From: Allomuricauda ruestringensis DSM 13258
GTDB taxonomy: Bacteria; Bacteroidota; Bacteroidia; Flavobacteriales; Flavobacteriaceae
NCBI RefSeq assembly: GCF_000224085.1
Contig: NC_015945.1
Coordinates: 310,001-374,000 of the forward strand
Reading direction: 5' to 3'
DNA length: 64,000 bases
Each line of letters begins with the position of its first letter. Positions within the stretch are counted from its first letter, which is position 1. The notes under the pieces are model-generated. The model did no database searches and was not told the DNA's origin. It saw only the letters and a program-made list of their open reading frames with translations. A program made the position numbers and the translations under genes. Below are positions 51,898 to 60,643 of this stretch, piece after piece.

Positions 51898-53136
51898 ATG
51901 AATTCTAAGGACTTACTTCAGCTTACCGAGCAGTTTGGCGCACCTCTTTATGTTTATGATGCCGATAAGATTACCTCACAATATAAAAAACTCACCAATG
52001 CTTTTAAGGGTGTACCCAATCTTAAATTGAACTATGCTGCCAAAGCTTTGTCCAATCTTAGCATCTTAAGATTGTTGAACAGCTTGGGTAGCGGGTTGGA
52101 TACCGTGTCCATTCAAGAAGTTAAACTAGGGCTTTTGGCGGGATTTAAGCCGGAATCCATCATTTTTACGCCCAACGGCGTTTCTTTGGAAGAGATAGAG
52201 GAAGCTGCGGCCCTTGGTATTCAGGTAAACATAGACAACCTCTCCATTTTGGAGCAATTTGGAAGCAAGCACCCTGATATTCCCGTTTGTATTCGAATCA
52301 ATCCTCATGTGATGGCGGGAGGCAACTCCAAAATATCCGTTGGACATATCGATTCAAAATTCGGAATCAGCATTCACCAAATACCACATTTGTTGCGTAT
52401 TGTGGAGTTGACCAATATGAACATAAACGGAATCCACATGCACACCGGTAGCGATATTTTGGATATTGATGTGTTTCTTTATGCGTCCGAAATTCTTTTT
52501 GAAACCGCAAAAAACTTCAAGGATTTAGAGTTTATAGATTTTGGTAGCGGGTTTAAAGTACCTTACAAAGAGGGCGATATCCAGACCAATGTAGATGAAT
52601 TGGGCAAAAAACTCACCACAAGATTCAACGAATTCTGTAAGGAGTATGGCAAAGAACTTACCCTCGCCTTTGAGCCCGGTAAATTTTTAGTGAGTGAAGC
52701 CGGTCACTTTTTAGCAAAAGTCAATGTGGTGAAACAAACCACTTCCACGGTTTTTGCAAGTGTGGACTCAGGCTTCAATCATCTTATCAGACCTATGTTG
52801 TATGGTTCCAACCATCAAATCATCAATATATCCAATCCAAAAGGCAAAGAACGCTATTACTCTGTTGTTGGGTACATCTGCGAAACGGACACTTTTGGAA
52901 GCAACCGTAGAATCAACGAAATATCCGAAGGTGACATATTGTGCTTTCAAAATGCTGGTGCCTATTGCTTTACCATGGCCAGCAACTATAATTCCAGATA
53001 CAGACCGGCCGAAGTGCTTTGGTTCCAAGGAAAAGCCCATTTAATAAGAAAAAGGGAAACTTTTGATGACATCCTGCACAACCAGGTAGATGTAAAAGGG
53101 CTTTTCGAATCACCTAAGAAACAGACCGTAAAATAA
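51898..53136 (+). CDS. lysA: Diaminopimelate decarboxylase
   Basis: PLP-dependent last step of lysine synthesis. 412 aa from ATG 51898 (MNSKDLLQLTEQFGAPLYVY), chosen because the GTG at 51853 lies upstream of the -7 box. The PLP lysine is Lys49 in NYAAKALSN. Further family elements: GLDTVSIQEVKLGLLAGFKP, NGIHMHTGSDILDIDVF, LAFEPGKFLVSEAG, and the C-terminal NAGAYCFTMASNYNSRYRPA. It complements dapD at 32.6 kb. Monocistronic. Confidence 0.94.
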   Translation: MNSKDLLQLTEQFGAPLYVYDADKITSQYKKLTNAFKGVPNLKLNYAAKALSNLSILRLLNSLGSGLDTVSIQEVKLGLLAGFKPESIIFTPNGVSLEEIEEAAALGIQVNIDNLSILEQFGSKHPDIPVCIRINPHVMAGGNSKISVGHIDSKFGISIHQIPHLLRIVELTNMNINGIHMHTGSDILDIDVFLYASEILFETAKNFKDLEFIDFGSGFKVPYKEGDIQTNVDELGKKLTTRFNEFCKEYGKELTLAFEPGKFLVSEAGHFLAKVNVVKQTTSTVFASVDSGFNHLIRPMLYGSNHQIINISNPKGKERYYSVVGYICETDTFGSNRRINEISEGDILCFQNAGAYCFTMASNYNSRYRPAEVLWFQGKAHLIRKRETFDDILHNQVDVKGLFESPKKQTVK

Positions 53137-53190
53137 CTGCAAAGCCTTATTGGACTGTTAAAATGAATACTTTTTTGGCACAATTTTCGT

Positions 53191-53198
53191 TAGTTTTG
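53191..53198 (+). promoter_or_regulatory. -7 box of the thioredoxin-like gene
   Basis: TAGTTTTG, a perfect TAnnTTTG, lies 37 nt before the ATG at 53236. The nearest TTG is only about 13 nt upstream, so the -33 element is unclear. Confidence 0.45.
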
Positions 53199-53235
53199 TA
53201 TTGATAAGACGACAATTACGTCAAAAACCAAGACT

Positions 53236-53751
53236 ATGCGCTCAATTTTTACCCAAATCAGCTTACTTTTTATAGTATTTATAGGCTTTAACGCCCAAGC
53301 TCAAGATATTCAATGGATTTCTTGGGAAGAAGCCGTACAACTTTCCAAAACTGATGCCCAACCCAAAAAAATCTTTGTGGATGTTTATACAGATTGGTGC
53401 GGATGGTGCAAAAAAATGGATAAAAACACGTTTCAACATCCCGAAGTATCCAAATACATGCAGGAGAACTTTTATATGGTAAAGATGGATGCTGAAGGCA
53501 AGGACCCTATTGAGTACCAAGGCAAGACATTCAAGTTTGTCCCATCCGGAAGAAGGGGTTACCATGAATTGGCAGCTGCGCTATTACAGGGCAAGATGAG
53601 CTACCCTACCGTTGTTTTCTTGGACGAACAATTGAATATGCTTTCCCCTGTTCCCGGATATCAGCAGGTAGAGCCTTTTATGCAGATTGCCAAATACTTC
53701 GGCGACAATATTTACAAGGATAAGGATTGGCAAAGCTATGCTGGGAAGTAA
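53236..53751 (+). CDS. Exported thioredoxin-like protein (CGWC)
   Basis: 171 aa with signal peptide MRSIFTQISLLFIVFIGFNA (cleavage near AQAQ). The thioredoxin fold carries Cys55-Gly-Trp-Cys58 (VYTDWCGWCKKMDKNTF) and cis-Pro in MSYPTVVFLDEQ. This is the periplasmic thioredoxin/DUF255-like subgroup that keeps envelope proteins reduced. An insertion (KDPIEYQGKTFKFVPSGRRG) sits between the active site and the cis-Pro. Monocistronic. Confidence 0.88.
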   Translation: MRSIFTQISLLFIVFIGFNAQAQDIQWISWEEAVQLSKTDAQPKKIFVDVYTDWCGWCKKMDKNTFQHPEVSKYMQENFYMVKMDAEGKDPIEYQGKTFKFVPSGRRGYHELAAALLQGKMSYPTVVFLDEQLNMLSPVPGYQQVEPFMQIAKYFGDNIYKDKDWQSYAGK

Positions 53752-53783
53752 ATTGCCCCGCCAGCATGACTTTATTTTATATT

Positions 53784-55256
53784 TTACCTACTATAATTCG
53801 GACTTTCTTTGGTAATGGTCACGTTGTGCGGGTGACTTTCGTGAATACCGCTTGATGTAATCTTCACAAAACGAGCATTGTTTTTTAAAGTTTCAATATC
53901 GCCTGCGCCACAATAGCCCATACCAGCTCGAAGGCCACCAATAAATTGGTGCATACTTTCCTCCAGTTCTCCTTTGTAAGGCACTCGGCCAACAATGCCT
54001 TCGGGAACCAATTTCTTGATATCGTCCTCAACATCTTGGAAATAGCGGTCCTTACTACCTTTTTTCATAGCTTCCACAGAGCCCATTCCACGGTATGATT
54101 TAAACTTACGGCCTTCGTAAATAATGGTCTCTCCCGGAGATTCTTTGGTACCGGCCAACAAAGAGCCCAACATCACTGTATCGGCTCCGGCTGCCAATGC
54201 CTTGGGAATATCTCCTGTATAACGGATACCACCATCGGCAATTACGGGAATACCTGTTCCTTTTAATGCGGCAGAAACCTCCAAAACTGCGGAAAACTGC
54301 GGAAAACCAACACCTGCCACAACACGAGTGGTACAAATGGAACCTGGTCCAATTCCCACTTTAACGGCATCGGCACCTGCCTCAACCAAATATTTTGCAG
54401 CTTCGGCGGTCGCGATGTTTCCTACCACCACTTCCAATTCTGGAAATGACTTCTTCACTTCTTTTAAAATACTGACCACACCTTTGGTGTGTCCGTGAGC
54501 CGTATCAATAATTATGGCATCCACTCCTGCTTTTACCAATGCTCCGGCTCTATCAACAGCGTCGGCCGTTACCCCTATGGCAGCAGCTACGCGCAAACGT
54601 CCATATTGATCTTTATTGGCGATGGGTTTTTGAGAAAGTTTAGTAATATCCCTAAAAGTAATCAAACCAATAAGTTCCTCCTTATCGTTGATCACTGGTA
54701 GTTTTTCAATTTTATTTTCCTGTAGAATTACCTCAGCTTGTTGCAGCGAAGTACCTTCTGCTACCGTAACCAAATTTTCGGAAGTCATTACATCGGCTAT
54801 GGGCCTATCATCATTTTTCTCAAAACGAAGATCGCGGTTGGTTACGATACCAATAAGCCTTTTATTGTCATCCACAATTGGGATTCCACCAATACTATGC
54901 TCTTTCATGCTGGCTTTGGCATCACGTACCACAGATTCCAAAGGAAGGGTAACGGGATCCATGATCATTCCACTTTCTGCACGCTTTACCTTTCTAACCT
55001 TGATCGCCTGTTGCTCAATCGTCATGTTCTTGTGAAGAACGCCAATACCGCCCTCTCTTGCCATAGCAATTGCCATACGCGATTCGGTTACCGTATCCAT
55101 GGCCGCGGAAACAATGGGCACATTTATGGTAATGTTCTTTGTAAATTTTGATTGAATGTTTACTTCTCTGGGAAGTACTTCGGAGTATGCGGGCACAAGA
55201 AGAACGTCGTCATAAGTAAGTCCTTCTCCAACAATTTTGTTTTGGTGAGCTTCCAT
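53784..55256 (-). CDS. guaB: Inosine-5'-monophosphate dehydrogenase
   Basis: Committed step to GMP: IMP to XMP with NAD+. 490 aa. The barrel has [37 protein letters not shown] and the catalytic loop GPGSICTTR with Cys308. A CBS pair (about residues 95-210) is inserted. The C-terminal flap ([18 protein letters not shown]) and [18 protein letters not shown] are present. A -7 box is on the minus strand at 55280-55287. Monocistronic; guaA is not adjacent. Confidence 0.97.
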   Translation of the reverse strand: MEAHQNKIVGEGLTYDDVLLVPAYSEVLPREVNIQSKFTKNITINVPIVSAAMDTVTESRMAIAMAREGGIGVLHKNMTIEQQAIKVRKVKRAESGMIMDPVTLPLESVVRDAKASMKEHSIGGIPIVDDNKRLIGIVTNRDLRFEKNDDRPIADVMTSENLVTVAEGTSLQQAEVILQENKIEKLPVINDKEELIGLITFRDITKLSQKPIANKDQYGRLRVAAAIGVTADAVDRAGALVKAGVDAIIIDTAHGHTKGVVSILKEVKKSFPELEVVVGNIATAEAAKYLVEAGADAVKVGIGPGSICTTRVVAGVGFPQFSAVLEVSAALKGTGIPVIADGGIRYTGDIPKALAAGADTVMLGSLLAGTKESPGETIIYEGRKFKSYRGMGSVEAMKKGSKDRYFQDVEDDIKKLVPEGIVGRVPYKGELEESMHQFIGGLRAGMGYCGAGDIETLKNNARFVKITSSGIHESHPHNVTITKESPNYSR

Positions 55257-55279
55257 TGCAATTACGGATTAATTGCGTG

Positions 55280-55287
55280 CAAATATA
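55280..55287 (-). promoter_or_regulatory. -7 box of guaB
   Basis: On the minus strand, TATATTTG (55287 to 55280) is a perfect TAnnTTTG, 24 nt before the ATG at 55256. No TTG -33 match is at the normal spacing. Confidence 0.5.
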
Positions 55288-55391
55288 CCACTAATTTATT
55301 TGAATACCTCGTCGTGCCTATATTACATTTTCCCACTTATTCGGAATTTCATTTCAATTATTTAGAATGATTCTATATAATTATTATCTTT

Positions 55392-55760
55392 ATGACTCAA
55401 TTCTTTTTTATGTGCAGCTATTTGAATGTAATGAACCGGTCCAAAAATGGGGTGTTGACTTTTTGCAACCGCACCAAATTATTCCAATTGATATATAACA
55501 ATCTCTGTTTTGAACTCTACGAGTGGGAATTGGAAGCTTTGAAGAAATATATAGAGCAATTGGATATTCCTTATTGGGAAAACCACCTGAAAAATTGGAG
55601 TCAACAACGTAAAATACCAATTTCGGTGGGGAAAAAGCACTTCATCATTTTGGTGAACAAAGAAGAGGTAAGTGAAATATTAAGCTTGCTGCGTTTTGAA
55701 AAACAAAAGGTGGAACTTTTAACGCATGATGAAATTGACTATCAATTTATAGAAAACTAA
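55392..55760 (+). CDS. DUF6686-like protein of unknown function
   Basis: 122 aa. The stretch NGVLTFCNRTKLFQLIYNNL, then LYEWELEALKKYIEQLDIPY and RKIPISVGKKHFIILVNKEE is the pattern I associate with a small Bacteroidota family (DUF6686). Candidate starts are ATG 55392, 55410 and 55431; the later ones are plausible because a near-consensus -7 box (TATCTTTA, 55385-55392) overlaps the first. No catalytic motif, signal or membrane segment. Function unknown. Family A copy 3 follows its stop. Confidence 0.6.
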   Translation: MTQFFFMCSYLNVMNRSKNGVLTFCNRTKLFQLIYNNLCFELYEWELEALKKYIEQLDIPYWENHLKNWSQQRKIPISVGKKHFIILVNKEEVSEILSLLRFEKQKVELLTHDEIDYQFIEN

Positions 55761-55766
55761 AACTTA

Positions 55767-55933
55767 TTACCCGTTGTGCATTTAGATAAAATTCGTCATT
55801 TCGAGTGGATTTCACGACAGCATGAGTGAAATTTGTATCGAGAAAAAGGTTCTCGATACGATTTTTCGTTCCTCAAAATCACTCGAACTGACGCCCAAAA
55901 CTAAGTTGTATGTTCAAAATGCACAACGGGTAA
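55767..55933. mobile_element. Family A copy 3 inside intact outer terminal inverted repeats (MITE-like)
   Basis: Outer perfect 17-bp inverted repeats TTACCCGTTGTGCATTT at 55767-55783 and its complement at 55917-55933 enclose a 100-bp family A core (55794-55893). The core begins CGTCATTTCGAGTG and ends CACTCGAACTGACG, with TTGTATCGAGAA/TTCTCGATAC inside. Copy 1 (25.9 kb) is flanked by decayed versions of the same outer repeat. The right repeat ends 1 nt before the stop codon of the 4-TM protein gene on the minus strand. No transposase is encoded. Confidence 0.75.
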
Positions 55934-55934
55934 C

Positions 55935-56441
55935 TTATTGTACTTTTTGCAATCTTTTAGGAAAAATACATTGCCATAGCACCAAGCCTGCCGACCCCAT
56001 ATAGGTAATCGTCATTAAAATTCCGGAAAACACCACTACATATCTAAACCAGCTTATTCCCGACCACATTAGATAGATTCCCCCAAACGTTAGGATAATG
56101 GAAAGGAAAGGTTCCAAGGTCAAAAAAAGTTTCAATTTTTTGGGAGCTTTTGTTATCCAAACCAGCCCACCAAGCAGAAAAAAGATGAATGACATGGAAA
56201 GTACATGGGTATGAATTACGGTCAGCATTTCACGCTCCCCTTTTTTAAACTTCATCACTTCAGCTTCTTCATCATCTTCGTTGCCCAAGTAATTTTCCTC
56301 TATTCCTGCGGGAGTGGTCGATTCTGTTTCTTGAATAAAAAGTAATCCTGTAAAATATCCTACGGAGAGAACAATTACAAAAACTGCGATAAACAAACGT
56401 AGTTCCTTGGGCAATGTAGGCAATACGCCATTATAATTCAT
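55935..56441 (-). CDS. Four-helix membrane protein beside a TonB receptor (unknown function)
   Basis: 168 aa from ATG 56441; the ORF extends to a TTG at 56465 that overlaps the -7 box TATCTTTG (56470-56463), so the ATG is preferred. Four hydrophobic helices are seen: LFIAVFVIVLSVGYFTGLLF, an MSFIFFLLGGLVWI region, PFLSIILTFGGIYLMWSG and VVVFSGILMTITYMGSAG. An acidic loop (EENYLGNEDDEEAEVM) and HTHVLSMSF lie between. Divergent from a FecA-like receptor, with iron-box-like palindromes on both promoters. Function unknown. Confidence 0.7.
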   Translation of the reverse strand: MNYNGVLPTLPKELRLFIAVFVIVLSVGYFTGLLFIQETESTTPAGIEENYLGNEDDEEAEVMKFKKGEREMLTVIHTHVLSMSFIFFLLGGLVWITKAPKKLKLFLTLEPFLSIILTFGGIYLMWSGISWFRYVVVFSGILMTITYMGSAGLVLWQCIFPKRLQKVQ

Positions 56442-56462
56442 ATAAAACCAATTTTGAGAGGA

Positions 56463-56491
56463 CAAAGATATTAGTTTAGACCCAATCTAAA
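56463..56491 (-). promoter_or_regulatory. Promoter with iron-box-like operator for the 4-TM gene
   Basis: On the minus strand the -7 box TATCTTTG (56470-56463) is preceded by the perfect 17-nt inverted repeat TTTAGACCCAATCTAAA (56475-56491), placed where a repressor would cover the promoter spacer. It resembles flavobacterial Fur-type boxes by memory. Confidence 0.5.
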
Positions 56492-56617
56492 TAGCTGTCA
56501 TTTGTGTTCCGTGATAAAGTCTACATCAAGACCACAAAAAACACATTTATCTACAAAACCTAATATGCACAATGTAAAACCGGAATTTCCAGCGCAAGAC
56601 AGCTCGGTCACTTATAT

Positions 56618-56667
56618 TTATTTATTCTAAATAATGTTTGTTTTATCCAAAGTAGGGTATACTTTTG
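56618..56667 (+). promoter_or_regulatory. Promoter and iron-box-like operator of the TonB receptor
   Basis: A 17-nt inverted repeat TTATTTATTCTAAATAA (56618-56634) abuts the -33 TTTG (56637-56640), which is 19 nt from the perfect -7 box TACTTTTG (56660-56667). The receptor starts 45 nt downstream. Repression by Fur or a Fur-like regulator is inferred from the palindrome and from the type of product. Confidence 0.6.
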
Positions 56668-56712
56668 CAATCCGAAACTACAATTTATTTAAAATAAGTC
56701 TTAATTAAAGTT

Positions 56713-58935
56713 ATGTACAGACTATCCTTAACTATTGCACTTTTCAGTTGCTTAATTCTTTCTGGGCAGCAAAATCAAATGCCCACCGACTCATCGACCA
56801 TTCAATTGAATGAGATAGTGCTATCGGCCAAGGTCATTTTTGGGAGCAAATTTGCCGCCAAGAACAGGACAGGTTCCTCTTATTACCTTTCTCCCGAAGA
56901 AATCAAAAAATTCAACTATACCGATATCAACCGTACATTACGTTCCGTTCCTGGGGTGAACATTTACGAAGAGGATGGTTTCGGCCTTAGACCGAATATT
57001 AGTTTACGGGGCACATCCCCAGAAAGAAGTTCCAAGATTACATTGATGGAAGATGGTGTCCTCATTGCACCCGCTCCCTACAGCGCTCCATCCGCCTATT
57101 ATTTTCCCACCATAGCCCGTATGCAAGCTGTAGAAATATTGAAAGGGAGCAGCCAAGTCCAGTTCGGGCCATATACTACGGGCGGCGCCATCAATATGGT
57201 TTCCACAGAAGTCCCCAATAACTTCGGTATCTTTTTAAACAGTAGCTACGGAAGCTTTCAAAGCGGCCGTATTCACACCCAACTTGGAGATAGTCGCAAA
57301 AACTTCGGGTATTCCGTGGAATACCTCAACTACAATTCCAATGGTTTCAAAAATCTGGAAAATGGGGATAACACCGGTTTTGACAAGAATGACCTCGTTG
57401 CAAAATTTAAAGTCAACACCAATCCAGAGGCTGCTTTGGGACAGGAATTCGAGGTGAAATTCCAATACTCTGATGAAACCTCCAACGAAACCTATCTAGG
57501 GCTCACCCAAGAGGATTTCGATACAGACCCCTTTCGTAGATATGCAGGTTCTCAAAACGACCAAATGAACACCGAGCATTTTCAGGTCATGGGAACACAT
57601 GCCTTAAAGTTCAGCGATCAGTTTCGAATTACCACTGTCGGTTATTACAACGATTTTAGCCGTAATTGGTATAAGGTCGACTACGTTACAGTTGATGGGG
57701 AGCGCCAAGGAATTGGGAACATATTCAGCGACCCTACCACATTTAATGCTTACATTGATTTGGTTACAGGAACTACCAACAGTGGTGGTGACGATTTCCT
57801 GAATGCACGCAACAACAATCGGGATTATTTATCAACGGGGGTGCAGACCAAATTGGACTACCATTGGAACGGTGAGAATACTTACCATGATTTGGAAATA
57901 GGATTACGTTATCATTATGATGAAGAAGATCGTTTTCAATGGATAGATGATTATGCCATGGTGAACAGGAACATGCAATTGATTAATGCAGGTATTCCCG
58001 GAACCAATGCCAATCGCATCAGTAGTGCAAGAGCCTTTGCTTCCTACGCCATGTACAAGGTAAAAATCAACGATTTGACCTTGACCCCGGGGATACGATA
58101 CGAAAATATTTCTTTGGAACGATTGGACTATGGTACAGATGATGTATCCCGCAACGGCATTGACATTTCAGAGCGACAAAACAAGGTAGATGTATTTATT
58201 CCCGGCATTGGGTTCAATTATAATTTTAATGCCCTATCTATTTTCGGAGGGGTTCACAAAGGGTTTTCGCCCCCCAGCAACCAACCCGGTGAAGATCCTG
58301 AAGAAAGTATCAATTACGAATTGGGGAGCCGTTTTTCCTTTGCAGGAATCTCTGGGGAGCTGGTCGGTTTCTACAACGATTACAGTAACCTATTGGGAAG
58401 CGACCTTGCCGCAACTGGGGGAACTGGCTCTTTAGATCAGTTCAATGCTGGAGAAGTGCGCGTGCAGGGCATAGAATTGTTGCTCAATTATAACTTTTTG
58501 GAAAACAACGAAAACCTTCAATTGCCCTTTACTTTTGGCTACACCCTGACCGATACAGAGTTTTTGAACAGTTTTGGTAGTGATAATGATATCTGGGGCG
58601 AAGTTAATTCAGGCGATGAAATGCCCTACATCGCCAAGCATCAGTTCAACGCCTCTCTATCATTGGAGCATCAAAATTTTGAAATCAACCTTAGCGGCAG
58701 ATATAATGGCGCGTTTAGAACCAGGGCAGGCAATGGACCCATTCCAGTTAGTGAGAAAGTGGAGTCCAATTTTATTGTGGACCTTGGCGGTCGTTACAGA
58801 TTCAACAAGCATTTAGCCCTTACTGCGAATGCCATCAACTTACTGGATGAAACCTATGCCGTTTCGAAGGTTCCTGCCGGTCTTCGACCTGGGCATCCCT
58901 TCGGGATTTATGCGGGAATCGAACTTCGCTATTGA
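56713..58935 (+). CDS. TonB-dependent receptor, FecA-like
   Basis: A 740-aa outer membrane receptor for iron chelates. Signal peptide MYRLSLTIALFSCLILSGQ. The plug domain (about 45-160) has NRTLRSVPGVNIYEEDGFGL and FGPYTTGGAINMVSTEVPNN; the beta-barrel follows to the C-terminal HPFGIYAGIELRY, whose aromatic end is a usual outer-membrane signal. Recognisable FecA-type stretches include TYLGLTQEDFDTDPFRRYAG. No FecI/FecR-like genes are adjacent. Ferric citrate or a related chelate is likely; specificity is inference. It has a strong promoter with an iron-box-like operator. Confidence 0.88.
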   Translation: MYRLSLTIALFSCLILSGQQNQMPTDSSTIQLNEIVLSAKVIFGSKFAAKNRTGSSYYLSPEEIKKFNYTDINRTLRSVPGVNIYEEDGFGLRPNISLRGTSPERSSKITLMEDGVLIAPAPYSAPSAYYFPTIARMQAVEILKGSSQVQFGPYTTGGAINMVSTEVPNNFGIFLNSSYGSFQSGRIHTQLGDSRKNFGYSVEYLNYNSNGFKNLENGDNTGFDKNDLVAKFKVNTNPEAALGQEFEVKFQYSDETSNETYLGLTQEDFDTDPFRRYAGSQNDQMNTEHFQVMGTHALKFSDQFRITTVGYYNDFSRNWYKVDYVTVDGERQGIGNIFSDPTTFNAYIDLVTGTTNSGGDDFLNARNNNRDYLSTGVQTKLDYHWNGENTYHDLEIGLRYHYDEEDRFQWIDDYAMVNRNMQLINAGIPGTNANRISSARAFASYAMYKVKINDLTLTPGIRYENISLERLDYGTDDVSRNGIDISERQNKVDVFIPGIGFNYNFNALSIFGGVHKGFSPPSNQPGEDPEESINYELGSRFSFAGISGELVGFYNDYSNLLGSDLAATGGTGSLDQFNAGEVRVQGIELLLNYNFLENNENLQLPFTFGYTLTDTEFLNSFGSDNDIWGEVNSGDEMPYIAKHQFNASLSLEHQNFEINLSGRYNGAFRTRAGNGPIPVSEKVESNFIVDLGGRYRFNKHLALTANAINLLDETYAVSKVPAGLRPGHPFGIYAGIELRY

Positions 58936-58957
58936 TTTTTGATTTTAAAGATATTCC

Positions 58958-59096
58958 AAAAGAGGGTGTCTAAAAAGGCAATTTTCGTCAACCTGAACTT
59001 GATTCAGGTTCTCATAATTATTTGTTTATCAGTATAATGAGATTCTGAAATAAATTAAGAATGACGTGTTTCAATACTTTTTAGACACCCTCTTTT
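58958..59096. mobile_element. 139-bp MITE-like element carrying a family B core
   Basis: Perfect 20-bp inverted ends (AAAAGAGGGTGTCTAAAAAG 58958-58977 and its complement 59077-59096) enclose a family B core (58986-59066). The core starts CGTCA, holds the stem ACCTGAA/TTCAGGT and a second stem ATTCTGAA/TTAAGAAT around TATAATGAGA, and ends TGACG. The right end reaches the HMG-CoA lyase stop codon, sharing its last base. No transposase is present. Confidence 0.75.
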
Positions 59097-59959
59097 TAAT
59101 GGTACACCGAAAACAATTCGGTAGCCTTATTATATGCAGCTTCAAAAACCATCCAATTGACACCAGTATCGGCTTTTTCTGCAGTAAAATAGGACAGCAT
59201 TTTTTCCGTGGGCATATTGCCCGTGAGCTCATCTTTGGCCATAGGGCAACCACCAAAACCTTGTACAGCTCCATCAAAACGGCGGCAACCTGCCTTGTAG
59301 GCAGCATCTACTTTTTCGTGCCATTTGGTGGGCGTAGTATGTAAATGGGCCCCAAACTCAATCTCTGGGTATTTGGGAATAAGATTGGAAAACAGATATT
59401 CTATCACCTCCGGTGTAGAACTTCCGATGGTATCCGACAAAGATAGGATTCCGGTTCCCATCTCGGCCAGTTTCTCGGTCCATTCCCCTACTATCTCCAC
59501 ATTCCAAGGGTCGCCATAAGGATTACCGAACCCCATGGAAATGTAAGTGACCACTTCCTTGCCATTCGTATCGGCCAACTCCAAGATTCCTTTTAGTGTT
59601 TCCACGGATTGGTCAATGGTCTTGTGCGTGTTCCGCATCTGAAAGTTTTCCGAAATCGAAAAAGGAAAGCCCAAATACTTAATCGCCTCATACTTACAAG
59701 CATCTTCTGCCCCACGAACATTGGCAACAATGGCCAAAAGTTTGCTTTGGGTTCGGGATAAATCCAACTGCGCCAATACCTCTGCCGTATCTTGCATTTG
59801 CGGTATGGCCTTGGGCGACACAAAACTTCCAAAGTCGATCGTATCAAAACCACAGCCCAACAAGGATTGGATATACTTCACCTTCTCATCTGTAGGGATA
59901 AAGGTTTTGATACCCTGCATGGCATCCCGCGGACATTCTATGAGTTTTACTTTTGGCAT
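59096..59959 (-). CDS. Hydroxymethylglutaryl-CoA lyase
   Basis: It cleaves HMG-CoA to acetoacetate and acetyl-CoA in leucine degradation. 287 aa from ATG 59959 (MPKVKLIECPRDAMQGIKTF); the frame extends 7 codons upstream to 59980, but the family start matches the later Met. Seen elements: YIQSLLGCGFDTIDFGSFVS with the catalytic-site pattern and the C-terminal GCPMAKDELTGNMPTE (Cys-containing signature GxxGCPxA). It is the third gene of the pyrD-lysE-HMGL operon. The stop codon touches the MITE-like element. Confidence 0.92.
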   Translation of the reverse strand: MPKVKLIECPRDAMQGIKTFIPTDEKVKYIQSLLGCGFDTIDFGSFVSPKAIPQMQDTAEVLAQLDLSRTQSKLLAIVANVRGAEDACKYEAIKYLGFPFSISENFQMRNTHKTIDQSVETLKGILELADTNGKEVVTYISMGFGNPYGDPWNVEIVGEWTEKLAEMGTGILSLSDTIGSSTPEVIEYLFSNLIPKYPEIEFGAHLHTTPTKWHEKVDAAYKAGCRRFDGAVQGFGGCPMAKDELTGNMPTEKMLSYFTAEKADTGVNWMVFEAAYNKATELFSVYH

Positions 59960-59980
59960 AGGCTTCCGTAAAAATAGCAC

Positions 59981-60637
59981 TTATTTATCCGATAGAAATA
60001 GATAAATGGCAATCCCCACAAAAACAACGATCTGCACCCATTTTAAATATAATCCAGCCTTTTTATGACTTATTAGATATTTGGAAATTTTACCTGCAAG
60101 TACTGCAATTGTGCCAAAAACAATGAGGGCCGAAAGCATAAAAAGTAGTCCTAAAATGTAGAATTGAATTACGGTATTGAGTTCTTCACTGAACAAAAAC
60201 CCGGGGAAAAAGGCCAAAAAGAAAATGGTGACCTTGGGGTTGAGCACATTCATGGTAAAACCTGTCCAAAATAACTTGCCATGAGGTTTAGCAGCTTTAT
60301 TTTCTTTATCCAAATGTATGGCCGAATCACTTTTGTACACCTTCAAGGCCAAAAACAATAAATAAAGGGCACCAAAAAGCTTGATGAGAAAAAACAAGGT
60401 ATCGCTCCTTTTAATGATTTCCGAAACCCCAAAAGCCAGTAAGGTTGTATGCACCAAACAGCCCGAAACCAAACCAAAAACCGTGGCCAATCCCGATTTT
60501 GTTCCGTTGCTGATGCTTTGGGTAAGTACAAAAATATTATCCGGACCCGGTGAAATGGCCAAAGCGAGCGATGACACCAAAAACCCGATCAGTATGGGAT
60601 AATTGATGGTTTCCAGAAATAAAAACAAACTGTGCAT
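59981..60637 (-). CDS. LysE/RhtB-family amino acid exporter
   Basis: 218 aa with six hydrophobic helices. Family motif region ISPGPDNIFVLTQSISNGTK and the conserved VSGCLVHTTLLAFGVS. Members export amino acids or small metabolites; the substrate here is unknown. It starts 6 nt after the pyrD stop and ends 21 nt before the HMG-CoA lyase start, so it is in one operon. Confidence 0.9.
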   Translation of the reverse strand: MHSLFLFLETINYPILIGFLVSSLALAISPGPDNIFVLTQSISNGTKSGLATVFGLVSGCLVHTTLLAFGVSEIIKRSDTLFFLIKLFGALYLLFLALKVYKSDSAIHLDKENKAAKPHGKLFWTGFTMNVLNPKVTIFFLAFFPGFLFSEELNTVIQFYILGLLFMLSALIVFGTIAVLAGKISKYLISHKKAGLYLKWVQIVVFVGIAIYLFLSDK

Positions 60638-60643
60638 ATAATC

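Noticed and set aside
54738..55151. 137-aa plus-strand frame
   Set aside because: Antisense to the CBS and barrel parts of guaB.
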